A stretch of 64,000 nt of DNA from NCBI RefSeq assembly GCF_900101045.1, contig NZ_FNFN01000014.1, forward strand, positions 24,887-88,886, read 5' to 3'. The position numbers and the translations under genes are program-made. Source of the stretch: Nocardioides sp. YR527 (GTDB lineage Bacteria; Actinomycetota; Actinomycetes; Propionibacteriales; Nocardioidaceae). This document shows, piece by piece, positions 30,156 through 38,674 of this stretch. Positions within the stretch are counted from its first letter, which is position 1; each line of letters begins with the position of its first letter. Under the pieces are notes generated by a model that was not told the DNA's origin, did not search any database, and saw only the letters and a list, made by a program, of their open reading frames with translations.

Positions 30156-30450
30156 GTCTCCATTGCAGGGGCGAAAGTGTGAACGCCCGTGTCGGATCCG
30201 TGAACCGGAAGTTACGCCGGATGCTGGCAACCGGGTCGGCCGCTCACCAGCACCGCCATTCTCACTGACAGCGAAGAAACGCGGGGTGATCTGCTTCACA
30301 CGGCCGGAGACGAGGCCGCCTGGTCACGTTGACTCCGATGCCGCGATCCCGGCCGGCAGCACAGCCGACGCCTTCGATCGCCCCTCGACCCACCGCGGCG
30401 GAGAGCCGATCTGGGGCGGCGATCCGGGGCCATGAGCCACAGACGCACCT

Positions 30451-31440
30451 TCATACAACCACAACGAGCTTGCCTCGGGCTGCACCATCTTCCATCCGCT
30501 GGTGCGCTTCCCGGATCCTATCGAGGTCGTAGGCCGTGTCGATCGGGACGACCGCCCGACCGGCGGCCACATCGTCGAGGAAGCCCTGAAGAACGTCGGC
30601 CGGGAGATTCTCGGCCTCCCCGGAGTAGGCGGTGAGGCGAACACCTGTGGGTAGATAGTCGATCGGGTAGAACTCCTCGACGGTCCACACGTTCGAGAGC
30701 ATCCCGGTAAAACACACCGTGCCGTGGACACGGGTGGACCGAAGCGTGTCAGGGAGCGTCGGCGTCCCGATCAGCTCGATCGCACCGTCGACCCCTTCAG
30801 GAAGCAGCCGCCGCACCTGGGCCGCGACATCGCCGTCGTCGACCAGCACGTCATCGACCCCGATCGCCTCGAGCGCCTCGGCCTTGGCCGCACTCCGGGT
30901 CGTGGCCAGAACGCGGACACCGCTGCGCTTGGCGAGCACCGCTGCCGCCATTCCGACAGAGGAGGTGCCGCCTCGGATGAGAAGGCTCTGACCAGGCTCG
31001 ATGTCGACTCCGACGGTCAAGGAGCCGTACGCCGTCTGCAGCATCTCCGGCACGGCTCCCAGCGTCGCCCAGTCGAGGTCGGAGCGGAACGGGATGACCT
31101 GGCCCGCGGGGACGCAGGTGTACTCGGCGTAGCCACCATCGAACGTACGTCCCATCCCACCCATCATCGTCATCACCTGCTGCCCCGGCTCGAACTCGCC
31201 GCTTGGCGCAAGCTCCACGACGCCGGTGGCCTCGATACCCAGCACCCGCGGGTACGTCACCGAGTCCCCGGCGAAGCCAAGACGGGTGTGCAGCTCGGAG
31301 CGGTTGAGCCCGAACGCCTTGACCCGGATCCGCACCCAGCCCGGTTCGGGCTCCGGGAGAGGCAGGTCCCGGACCTGTAGGGCCTCCACCGGCCCGGGCG
31401 CCTCCAGCACAACAGCTCGCATGGTCTCGCTCGCGTTCAC
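30451..31440 (-). CDS. Zinc-free alcohol/quinone oxidoreductase-like protein
   Basis: A 329-residue MDR-superfamily NAD(P)-dependent oxidoreductase, similar in design to the gene at 28200. The nucleotide loop is IRGGTSSVGMAAAVLA (about residues 148-163) and ATTRSAAKAEALEAIGVDD follows. No structural-zinc cysteine cluster is present. The GTG start at 31440 overlaps the stop of the PadR gene (GTGA), so they are coupled; an ATG six codons later is the alternative start. Probably regulated by that PadR protein. The substrate is unknown. Confidence 0.85.
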   Translation of the reverse strand: MNASETMRAVVLEAPGPVEALQVRDLPLPEPEPGWVRIRVKAFGLNRSELHTRLGFAGDSVTYPRVLGIEATGVVELAPSGEFEPGQQVMTMMGGMGRTFDGGYAEYTCVPAGQVIPFRSDLDWATLGAVPEMLQTAYGSLTVGVDIEPGQSLLIRGGTSSVGMAAAVLAKRSGVRVLATTRSAAKAEALEAIGVDDVLVDDGDVAAQVRRLLPEGVDGAIELIGTPTLPDTLRSTRVHGTVCFTGMLSNVWTVEEFYPIDYLPTGVRLTAYSGEAENLPADVLQGFLDDVAAGRAVVPIDTAYDLDRIREAHQRMEDGAARGKLVVVV

Positions 31441-31958
31441 GAGTCGATCTCCTCTCTGATCCACGCCTTCTCGGCGGCACTGGTGGCGCGGGCGGTCAGC
31501 AGCAGCCCGCGACGGTAGGGGTCGACGACCTCTTCGGCCCTGATCGGCCGGTTGCCGTCGTAGAAGAAGCTCGCCGGCGTCTCCAGGAAGGTCAACCGGC
31601 GGCGCAGGACCGCGTGCTGATCGGCACGGTCCGGAAGCAGGGACAGGAACGTGAGCACCACGAAGAACCGGGTCGCGTCGGTGATGTCGTGGCCGTCGGC
31701 GGCACGGAGCACATCGAGCAGATGCCGCCGCCCCACGTCGGTGAGGGTGAGCGTGTGTCGACCGGCCCGGCCGCGTCCCGGCGCGGCCTCCTTGGCCACG
31801 TAGCCGTTGCGTTCGAGGCGGTCGATCGCCGGATAGAGCGTCCCGTCGCTGATGCGGCGGGTGTGGCCGTGCAGCTGCTCGATCTTCCGGCGCAGCTCGT
31901 ACCCGTGCTGGCGTCCTTCGGCCAGGAAGCCGAGAACCATGACGTCGACGATGCTCAC
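31437..31958 (-). CDS. PadR family transcriptional regulator
   Basis: A 173-residue PadR regulator: winged-helix domain in the first 80 residues (VLGFLAEGRQHGYELRRKIEQ, then RISDGTLYPAIDRLERNGYV) and a C-terminal helical dimerisation region of the Vir_act_alpha_C type. It starts with GTG eleven bases from an imperfect palindrome at 31969-31989 that also lies before the divergent ABC operon. It is coupled to the oxidoreductase gene behind it. Confidence 0.92.
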   Translation of the reverse strand: MSIVDVMVLGFLAEGRQHGYELRRKIEQLHGHTRRISDGTLYPAIDRLERNGYVAKEAAPGRGRAGRHTLTLTDVGRRHLLDVLRAADGHDITDATRFFVVLTFLSLLPDRADQHAVLRRRLTFLETPASFFYDGNRPIRAEEVVDPYRRGLLLTARATSAAEKAWIREEIDS

Positions 31959-31968
31959 ACCACGGAAT

Positions 31969-31989
31969 AATACCTCGATTCGATGTATT
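31969..31989. promoter_or_regulatory. Candidate PadR operator
   Basis: Arms AATACCTCGA and TCGATGTATT flank one central base, giving a 10-bp inverted repeat with a single mismatch, between the PadR start and the divergent ABC operon. AT-rich palindromes of this kind are usual PadR sites. The binding itself is inferred. Confidence 0.6.
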
Positions 31990-32021
31990 GTCCCAGTGTT
32001 CCCGACTTCAGGAGTGGCGCC

Positions 32022-32831
32022 ATGATCGAGTTACGTTCGGTCGGCAAGACGTACGCAGACGGCACCGTGGCCGTCGCTGACTTCTCGCTGATCGCGCCGT
32101 CCCACCGCACCGTCGCCCTCGTGGGCTCATCCGGTTCCGGCAAGACCACGTTGCTCCGGATGGTCAACCGCATGATCGAGCCCACCTCCGGAACGGTGCT
32201 GATCGACGAGAAGGACGTACGCACCCTCGACCGCGTCGCCCTGCGCCGCTCGATCGGCTACGTACCTCAGGCGGGCGGCCTGCTGCCGCACCGCACCGTG
32301 CTGGACAACGTCGCGACGGTGCCGATCCTCAACGGCACCAGGAAGAGCACGGCACGACGGGCCGCGCTCGGCCTCCTGGAACGCGTCGGACTCGACCCGT
32401 CGCTCGGGAAGCGCTACCCCGCCCAGCTCTCCGGGGGCCAACAGCAGCGCGTCGCGGTCGCTCGCGCGCTCGCGACCGAGCCCAACATCCTGCTCATGGA
32501 CGAACCGTTCGGCGCTGTCGACCCGATCGTCCGCCGAGAGCTCCAAGACGAGCTGATCCGCCTCCAGGCCGACCTCGGCAAGACCATCGTGCTGGTCACC
32601 CATGACGTCGACGAGGCCTTCCGCCTCGCCGACGAGGTGGTCGTACTCCGGTCCGGCGGCCTCACGGCGCAGACCGGCTCCCCCGAGGAGATCCTGGCCG
32701 ATCCGGCCGACGACTTCGTACGTGAGTTCGTCGGCGCCGATCGAGCCGATCGTCGGCTGCGGACCAAGCAGGTCGGCGGCCAGAGTCTCGTCGTCGACGG
32801 GCGCGGCAAGCTGCTCGGAGTGCTGTCATGA
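32022..32831 (+). CDS. OpuC/Osm-type ABC transporter ATPase
   Basis: A 269-residue ATPase of the glycine-betaine/choline-type (OpuCA, OsmV) importers. Walker A is GSSGSGKTT (about residues 34-42), signature LSGGQQQRVAVARALA (about 135-150), Walker B LLMDEPFGAVDP (about 156-167) and H-loop VTHDVDEA. There is no C-terminal CBS pair, unlike long OpuCA proteins. The ATG at 32022 has GGAG upstream. It heads a four-gene unit with overlapping starts and stops and is divergent from PadR. Confidence 0.9.
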   Translation: MIELRSVGKTYADGTVAVADFSLIAPSHRTVALVGSSGSGKTTLLRMVNRMIEPTSGTVLIDEKDVRTLDRVALRRSIGYVPQAGGLLPHRTVLDNVATVPILNGTRKSTARRAALGLLERVGLDPSLGKRYPAQLSGGQQQRVAVARALATEPNILLMDEPFGAVDPIVRRELQDELIRLQADLGKTIVLVTHDVDEAFRLADEVVVLRSGGLTAQTGSPEEILADPADDFVREFVGADRADRRLRTKQVGGQSLVVDGRGKLLGVLS

Positions 32832-33481
32832 CCTGGTTGGGCAACAACTGGCCGCAGGTCGTCGACCTCACCATCCAGCACCTCTACGTCACAGTCCCGG
32901 CTGTGCTGCTGAGCGCCTTCGTCGCTGTGCCGCTCGGCCGGTTGGCCCACACCCGACCGCGACTGGGGCAACCGGTCCTCACCGCCGCGAGTCTGCTCTA
33001 CGCCGTGCCGTCACTGCCTCTGTTGATCATCATTCCGGCTGTCATCGCCATTCCGCTGCGCTCACCGGCCACCTTGGTCATCGCCTTGACCCTCTACGGC
33101 GTCGCCATGCTGGTACGGACCGCGGTCGATGCCTTCGAGTCGGTCGACGGAGGTGTCCGAGACGCAGCAGTCGCCGTCGGCCACACCGATCGGAGCCTGC
33201 TCTGGCGAGTGGACCTGCCGCTGGCGGCCCCGGTGCTCCTGGCCGGAGTCCGTGTCGTCACCGCCAGCACGATCGGCCTGGTCACGATCGGCGCACTCGT
33301 CGGCATCCCGAGCCTCGGCACGCTCTTCACCGACGGGTTCCAGCGCGGCATCACCGGTGAGGTCCTCACGGGTCTGGTCGTCGTCGTGGTGCTGGCACTC
33401 GTCCTCGACCAGCTGCTGGTGGTCCTGGGATGGGCGCTCACCCCGTGGAACCACCGGGCACCGACGGGAGCCACGGCGTGA
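32828..33481 (+). CDS. OpuC-type ABC permease 1
   Basis: A 217-residue inner-membrane permease of the betaine/choline family, with about five or six hydrophobic helices. The ATPase-contact loop is seen as AVGHTDRSLLWRVDLPLAAPVLLAGVR-type sequence (about residues 115-140). The ATG overlaps the ATPase stop by four bases. It pairs with the second permease at 33478 to form the channel. Confidence 0.9.
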   Translation: MTWLGNNWPQVVDLTIQHLYVTVPAVLLSAFVAVPLGRLAHTRPRLGQPVLTAASLLYAVPSLPLLIIIPAVIAIPLRSPATLVIALTLYGVAMLVRTAVDAFESVDGGVRDAAVAVGHTDRSLLWRVDLPLAAPVLLAGVRVVTASTIGLVTIGALVGIPSLGTLFTDGFQRGITGEVLTGLVVVVVLALVLDQLLVVLGWALTPWNHRAPTGATA

Positions 33482-34164
33482 ACCTGTTCATCGAAGCCGT
33501 CGCCTGGATCCTCGACCGCGCCCACTGGGAGGGCGAGACCGGGATCGGCTGGCGGATCCTCGAGCATCTCGGCATCACCTTCCTCGTCGTCACTCTCGCC
33601 GCCGTCGTTGCGCTTCCCCTGGGCATCCTCATCGGCCACACCCGACGCGGACGCGGGCTCGTCGTCGGCCTGGCCGGCGCCGTACGTGCCGTCCCCACCC
33701 TCGGCCTCCTCACGCTTCTCGGCCTCGCGATCGGCATCGGTCTGCTCGCTCCCGTGATCGCGCTCATCGCGCTCGCGCTCCCGTCCCTGCTCGCGGGCGC
33801 CTACGCGGGCGTCGAGGCGGTCGACCGGGCGACCGTTGACTCGGCACGAGCCATCGGGATGAGCGAGACGCAGATCGTGACGCGCGTCGAGCTACCACTG
33901 GCCGCGCCCGTGCTGGTCGGCGGACTGCGCTCCGCGACTCTCCAGGTCGTCTCGACCACAACCCTCGCCGCGTACGTCGCCGATGCCGGCCTGGGCCGAT
34001 ACCTCTACGCCGGACTCAAGGCCCGTGACTATCCCGAGATGCTCGCCGGAGCCCTCCTCGTCGGCGCCCTCGCGCTGCTCCTCGATCTCGCCCTCGCCAC
34101 CGTGCAGCGGTGGGTGACGCGCCGTGCTCGGCCCGGCGCACCAACCCTGAAAGGAATCGCATGA
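33478..34164 (+). CDS. OpuC-type ABC permease 2
   Basis: A 228-residue permease paralogous to the one before it, with the same contact loop (AIGMSETQIVTRVELPLAAP, about residues 125-144) and several membrane helices. The GTG start overlaps the previous stop (GTGA); an upstream in-frame ATG at 33430 would lie deep inside the preceding gene and is rejected. Confidence 0.9.
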   Translation: MNLFIEAVAWILDRAHWEGETGIGWRILEHLGITFLVVTLAAVVALPLGILIGHTRRGRGLVVGLAGAVRAVPTLGLLTLLGLAIGIGLLAPVIALIALALPSLLAGAYAGVEAVDRATVDSARAIGMSETQIVTRVELPLAAPVLVGGLRSATLQVVSTTTLAAYVADAGLGRYLYAGLKARDYPEMLAGALLVGALALLLDLALATVQRWVTRRARPGAPTLKGIA

Positions 34165-35057
34165 ACAAGCACCTGCTCGCGGCCACCTCGGCGGCCGCCC
34201 TCTTGACCCTCACGGCCTGCGGCGGCAGCGACCCGCTCGACTCCACCAGCGGATCCGACGAGACCATCGTGATCGGGTCCCAGGACTACTACTCCAACGA
34301 GATCATCGCCGAGGCGTACGCACAGGCCCTCGAGGACGGCGGCTACGAGGTCGACAGGCAGTTCCGGATCGGCCAGCGGGAGGCGTACGTCCCGGAGATC
34401 GAGTCCGGCAGCATCGACCTCTTCCCGGAGTACACCGGTCCCCTGCTGCAGTACTGGCAGCCGGAGACCGATGCCCGCCTCGCCGACGACGTCTACACGG
34501 CACTCGAGCAGGTCACTCCCAAGGGCCTGCGAGCACTGGACCAGTCCGATGCAACCGACCAGGACGCCTACGTCGTGACCCGCAGGTTCGCAGACACCTG
34601 GGATCTGAGCACGATCGCCGACCTGGCCGAGGTCACCGACTCCCTCACGCTCGGCGGCAACTCCGAAGGCGAGAACCGTCCCAACGGCCCGAAGGGGCTG
34701 AAGTCGGCCTACGGGGTCGATGTCGGCTTCACCCCGATCGAGGACGGAGGCGGACCACTCACCGTCAAGGCCCTCCAGGACGACAAGATCCAGCTCGCCA
34801 TCATCTACACCGCGGACCCGTCGATCAAGGAGAACGACCTGGTCACGCTGGAGGACACCAAGGGGCTCTTCCTCGCATCACACGTCGTCCCACTCGCCAG
34901 CGACGACGTCACCGACGAAGCGGCAGCCATCATCGACCGAGTCAGCGCCGCGATGTCGGCACAGGATCTGGTCGACCTCAATGCTCGCAGCGTCGAGGAG
35001 GAGCTGCCTGCAGCCGTCATCGCCAAGGACTGGCTCACCAGCGAACAGCTGCTCTGA
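34161..35057 (+). CDS. OpuC-type substrate-binding lipoprotein
   Basis: A 298-residue lipoprotein that delivers the ligand to the two permeases. The signal peptide starts MNKHLLAATSAAALL and ends in LTAC. The mature part shows the OpuAC/ProX-type pattern: IVIGSQDYYSNEIIAEAYAQ (about residues 36-55), then EIESGSIDLFPEYTGPLLQYW. That pattern is typical of quaternary-ammonium-binding proteins, so an osmoprotectant such as glycine betaine or choline is likely but not proven. The ATG overlaps the permease stop by four bases. Confidence 0.88.
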   Translation: MNKHLLAATSAAALLTLTACGGSDPLDSTSGSDETIVIGSQDYYSNEIIAEAYAQALEDGGYEVDRQFRIGQREAYVPEIESGSIDLFPEYTGPLLQYWQPETDARLADDVYTALEQVTPKGLRALDQSDATDQDAYVVTRRFADTWDLSTIADLAEVTDSLTLGGNSEGENRPNGPKGLKSAYGVDVGFTPIEDGGGPLTVKALQDDKIQLAIIYTADPSIKENDLVTLEDTKGLFLASHVVPLASDDVTDEAAAIIDRVSAAMSAQDLVDLNARSVEEELPAAVIAKDWLTSEQLL

Positions 35058-35080
35058 GACAACGAAGGCCATGAGCAGAC

Positions 35081-35136
35081 CGTGGTCCGGCAACCGACGC
35101 GCCCAAAAATATGTGCCAAAAAGTTGCCGGACCACG
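35081..35136. terminator. Long-loop inverted repeat after the OpuC-type operon
   Basis: A perfect 14-bp pair, CGTGGTCCGGCAAC at 35081-35094 and GTTGCCGGACCACG at 35123-35136, with a 28-base AT-richer loop. Its place between the binding-protein stop and the next gene suits a terminator, though the loop is unusually long; it could also be a protein-binding site or the trace of a lost element. Confidence 0.45.
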
Positions 35137-35157
35137 CGAATCTGTTATATGAAATGG

Positions 35158-35171
35158 GTGACGCAGGTCAC
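35158..35171. promoter_or_regulatory. GTGAC palindrome before molybdenum hydroxylase
   Basis: GTGAC-GCAG-GTCAC at 35158-35171, 84 bases before the ATG at 35255, in the only promoter-sized spacer for this operon. A regulator site is inferred from position and symmetry only. Confidence 0.35.
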
Positions 35172-35254
35172 TTCGTTGGGAGGCGGATGGCTCGGGTCAA
35201 GGGGAGGAACCGGGGACATCCCGGACAGAAGCCGAACACGGAAAGGACTCCCCC

Positions 35255-37588
35255 GTGACCTCCGAACCACTGCACTCCGTCCAGCCATCCGCCAGGCGCG
35301 GCACCACTCGCCGAGGGTTCATCGGCTACCTGATCGCCGGCACGACACTCGCGGTGGCAGTAGACCTGAACCTCGACGCACCTGCGCACGCAGCGGTCCC
35401 GTCGCCACCGCAGATTCCAGAGGCCTATGACCTCAACGATCTCCTGACCGACGCGGCCAGGCCGACGGCACAGCTGGTCACCGTGGAGATCCGTGAGGAC
35501 GGGCATGCCTACTTCGAGATCCCGCGCGCCGAGGTGGGTCAGGGCATCACCACCTCCACCGCGATGATCCTGGCCGAGGAGCTCGACCTCCCCGTCAGGC
35601 ACGTCCACGTCTCGCTCGCGCCGGCGCGTCCCGAGCTCATCTGGAACCAGCTGACCGGTGGCTCCAACACGACCGTGTCGACGATGACGCCGGTACGGGT
35701 CGCAGCGGCCATCGCGAAGGGCGCCCTGCTGCAGGCCGCTGCGATCGAGCTCGGCTCGGTGGTCACGCTGCTTCGCTCGAAGAACGGCGTCATCGAGGCG
35801 CCGGACGGCTCGTCGCGGACATACGGGGAGCTGTCGGTCAAGGCGGCGTCCAGCACGACCGTCGAGGTCGAGGCCGACGTGAAGCTCAAGGCTTCCTCCG
35901 AGTTCAAGGTCATCGGCACCCCGACCAAGCGGGTGGACGCCATGGACATCGTCACCGGGCGGAAGAAGTTCGCCATGGACTACGACGTCCCCGGGGCGCT
36001 GCCCACCATGATCTGTCGTGCGCCCACGCTGAACGGCACCCCGAAAGCCATCCGCAACAAGGCCGAGGTGGAAGCGATGCCCGGCGTCACCGACGTCGCG
36101 ATGATCGACACCGGGATCGCCGTCCGGGCCCGGACCTTCGGCCAGTGCATCGACGGGATCCGCGCGCTGGAGGTCGACTGGAACGCGGGCAGCGTGGACG
36201 GCGAGGACGACGCCTCCGTGCTCGCGAACCTGCGCAAGGCGGAGATCCCACTGGCAGTGCCGAAGATCCCGCTGCTGGCCAAGACGATCGACATGGACTT
36301 CGAGTTCATGTTCCGCAGCAGCGCAGCGCTCGAGCCGAACTGCGCAGTGGCGGACGTGCGCAGCGATCGTGCGGAGATCTGGGCCGGACTGAAGATTCCG
36401 ATCGTCACCCAGGGCCGGATCGCCGAGGCGGTCGGCCTCCCCCAGACCAAGGTCAAGGTGAACGTCGTCGAAAGTGGCGGGTCATTCGGCCACAAGCTGT
36501 TCGGTGACGGCGCGATCGAGGCCGCGAAGGCCTCCAAGGCGTTCGGCAAGCCGGTTCGGCTCATGTGGCACCGAGCGGACGAGCCGCGCCAGGGGCGCCT
36601 GCGCCCGATGGCGACGTCGCGAATTCGGGCCACCCACCTCGCCGGACAGGTGCTGACCTTCGAGCAGCGCCACACCAGCGTATCCACGGACTGGAGGCAC
36701 GGATTCGGGGAGATGCTGACGGCGACCGCCGTGTCGCTGCCGCCCGGACTCGGGAACCTCGGGGTCAGCGAGACGATCTTCACGTTGAGCACCGAGCTGC
36801 CCTACGACTTCGGCGTCGTCACACAGCTTCTCAACGAGACCGACCAGCGCTTCAACACCAGCGCCATGCGGAATCCCTACTCAGCAGACGTACGCACTGC
36901 GAACGAGCTCGTCGTGGACGCGATCGCCAAGGCGATGGGCAAGGACCCGCTCGACCTCCGGCTCGAGTTCCTCAAGGACGATCGAACGCGCAAGGTCCTG
37001 AAGAAGGTCGCTGAGCTCGGCAACTGGGGCCGCTCCATGCCGGCCGGCACCGCGCAAGGCATCGCCATCCACAAGGAGTACAAGGGCGCCACCGCGTGCC
37101 TCGTGGAGATCGACTGCCGTCCGGAGACGGTGAACCGGAAGATCCGCGACGCCGTCACCGGGCCTCGGGTCACGAAGGCGACCCTGGTCGTCGATGCCGG
37201 GTTGGTCGTCAACCCCACCGGCCTGAAGGCGCAGATGATGGGTGGCTTCTCCGATGGACTGGCGATGACCCTGACCAGCAGCTGTCATCTCGAGGACGGC
37301 CACTTCCTCGAGGCCAGCTGGGACAACTACTTCTACACCCGCGAGTGGAACATCCCGCCGGAGTTCGAGGTCGTCGTGATGCCCTCCGACTCCGAGCAGC
37401 CCGGCGGTGCGGGCGAGGCGGGCGTCGCGGTCTCGTGCGCCGCCATCGCCTGCGCCTATGCCCGGGCGACCGGCAAGATGCCGAAGCGATTCCCGATCAA
37501 CCACGACGACCCCATCGGCTTCGACGTCAAGGAGTTCGTGCCTCCTGTCCCGGCATCACCCACCAACGGCCTTGACTACGTCTACTGA
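35255..37588 (+). CDS. Molybdenum hydroxylase large subunit, Tat-exported
   Basis: A 777-residue molybdopterin-binding subunit of the xanthine-dehydrogenase family, closest in style to isoquinoline 1-oxidoreductase/aldehyde oxidase large subunits. It would hydroxylate an aldehyde or N-heterocycle using water. The twin-arginine signal TRRGFIGYLIAG is at about residues 17-28, followed by a hydrophobic segment and an AHA cleavage motif. The molybdopterin loop ESGGSFGHK is at about 405 and the catalytic glutamate in GGAGEAGV at about 720. The small iron-sulfur subunit follows; there is no FAD subunit gene. Export of the folded complex is implied. Confidence 0.88.
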   Translation: MTSEPLHSVQPSARRGTTRRGFIGYLIAGTTLAVAVDLNLDAPAHAAVPSPPQIPEAYDLNDLLTDAARPTAQLVTVEIREDGHAYFEIPRAEVGQGITTSTAMILAEELDLPVRHVHVSLAPARPELIWNQLTGGSNTTVSTMTPVRVAAAIAKGALLQAAAIELGSVVTLLRSKNGVIEAPDGSSRTYGELSVKAASSTTVEVEADVKLKASSEFKVIGTPTKRVDAMDIVTGRKKFAMDYDVPGALPTMICRAPTLNGTPKAIRNKAEVEAMPGVTDVAMIDTGIAVRARTFGQCIDGIRALEVDWNAGSVDGEDDASVLANLRKAEIPLAVPKIPLLAKTIDMDFEFMFRSSAALEPNCAVADVRSDRAEIWAGLKIPIVTQGRIAEAVGLPQTKVKVNVVESGGSFGHKLFGDGAIEAAKASKAFGKPVRLMWHRADEPRQGRLRPMATSRIRATHLAGQVLTFEQRHTSVSTDWRHGFGEMLTATAVSLPPGLGNLGVSETIFTLSTELPYDFGVVTQLLNETDQRFNTSAMRNPYSADVRTANELVVDAIAKAMGKDPLDLRLEFLKDDRTRKVLKKVAELGNWGRSMPAGTAQGIAIHKEYKGATACLVEIDCRPETVNRKIRDAVTGPRVTKATLVVDAGLVVNPTGLKAQMMGGFSDGLAMTLTSSCHLEDGHFLEASWDNYFYTREWNIPPEFEVVVMPSDSEQPGGAGEAGVAVSCAAIACAYARATGKMPKRFPINHDDPIGFDVKEFVPPVPASPTNGLDYVY

Positions 37589-37598
37589 GGAGACTGCA

Positions 37599-38075
37599 GT
37601 GCCTGAACACACCTTCGTCGTCAACGGCGAGAAGATCACGGTCGACGTAGCAGATGACGTACGCCTCCTGTGGGTGCTGCGCGACGTGCTCGGGATCAAG
37701 GGACCGAAGTACGGATGCGGAATCAACGTCTGCAAGGCCTGCACCTCACACATCAACGGGAAGGCGTTCAACCCGTGCGCGGTGCCGGTCTCCCAGGTCT
37801 CAGAGAGCGATGAGATCACCACCATCGAGGGCCTGGCCGACACCGTCCCCGGCGATCTGCATCCCATGCAGGAGGCATGGCTGGAGAAGGACGTCGCCCA
37901 GTGTGGCTACTGCCAGCCAGGCCAGATCATGGCCGCCGTCGCGCTGGTCAACAAGGTGCACGCCGAAGGACGCGAGATCACCGACACCGACCTCGACACG
38001 ATCCGCAACGTGTGTCGGTGCGGCACCTACGCACGCATCCGGAAGGCGGTCAAGGCCGGCGCCGCGCGCATGTGA
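37599..38075 (+). CDS. Two-[2Fe-2S] subunit of molybdenum hydroxylase
   Basis: A 158-residue electron-transfer subunit with two iron-sulfur domains: plant-type YGCGINVCKACTSH (about residues 38-51, cysteines at CxxxxCxxC plus a later one in NPCAV) and the helical domain with QCGYCQPGQ (about 99-107) and VCRCGTYARIRK (about 137-148). It partners the large subunit eleven bases upstream and, lacking its own Tat signal, would ride out with it. The GTG at 37599 has GAGGAGA upstream; the frame extends earlier into the large-subunit gene but that part is out of family. Confidence 0.93.
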   Translation: MPEHTFVVNGEKITVDVADDVRLLWVLRDVLGIKGPKYGCGINVCKACTSHINGKAFNPCAVPVSQVSESDEITTIEGLADTVPGDLHPMQEAWLEKDVAQCGYCQPGQIMAAVALVNKVHAEGREITDTDLDTIRNVCRCGTYARIRKAVKAGAARM

Positions 38076-38095
38076 GCGACAGGTCGGTGACAGCG

Positions 38096-38584
38096 TCAGC
38101 CGTTCCGCCGATACAGGGCGGTCATCTTGCCGTCTGGGTCGAGGCGAGACAGGAGCGCGTCGCCGATCTTCGTCAGCTGACGGACCTGGTCCTGCGAGAG
38201 GTCACCGAGGACGTTGCTGCGAACATTGGCGACGTGCCCCGGGGCTGACGCCACGACGGAGTCCCAGCCCGCGTCGGTGAGCCTGGCGTTGGTCGCACGG
38301 GCGTCCTCCGGGCAAGGGAACCGCTCGACGAGCCCGCGCTCTTCCAGTCGTCGTACGACATGGGAGAGCCGGGCGAGGGTCGCGTTGGTTCGTTGTGCGA
38401 GCTCGGTCATGCGCAGCGTCCGCTCCGTAGCCTCGGAGAGCATTGCGAGCACGAAGTACTCGAAGTGACTCATCCCGGCGTCGCGTCGGAGCTGGACATC
38501 CAAAGTGCCGGGGAGCAGCTCAGCGATCGCGACCAGGCGCAGCCAGGCCGCCATCTCTTCCCCATCTAGCCATGGCGTCTCCAT
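38096..38584 (-). CDS. MarR family transcriptional regulator
   Basis: A 162-residue MarR-type winged-helix protein. The DNA-binding part is about residues 45-105 (LRMTELAQRTNATLARLSHVVRRLEERGLV, with the wing ERFPCPEDARATNARLTDAG). It faces the F420-reductase-like gene across a 90-base spacer containing a 16-bp palindrome, so it probably represses that gene and itself. Phenolics and oxidants are frequent effectors in the family; the effector here is unknown. Confidence 0.92.
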   Translation of the reverse strand: METPWLDGEEMAAWLRLVAIAELLPGTLDVQLRRDAGMSHFEYFVLAMLSEATERTLRMTELAQRTNATLARLSHVVRRLEERGLVERFPCPEDARATNARLTDAGWDSVVASAPGHVANVRSNVLGDLSQDQVRQLTKIGDALLSRLDPDGKMTALYRRNG

Positions 38585-38602
38585 ACCTCCAGCATACCAA
38601 TT

Positions 38603-38618
38603 ACTTGAAGCTACAAGT
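38603..38618. promoter_or_regulatory. Candidate MarR operator
   Basis: ACTTGAAGCTACAAGT is a 16-bp palindrome with one mismatched pair, placed 19 bases before the MarR start and about 57 bases before the divergent gene. A similar TTGTAGCAACAA lies about 20 bases further on (38639-38650). Both are inferred operators. Confidence 0.55.
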
Positions 38619-38674
38619 TATCCGTGTTAGGGTTTTGGTTGTAGCAACAAGCAATTCGTTCAAAGGAGCACATC

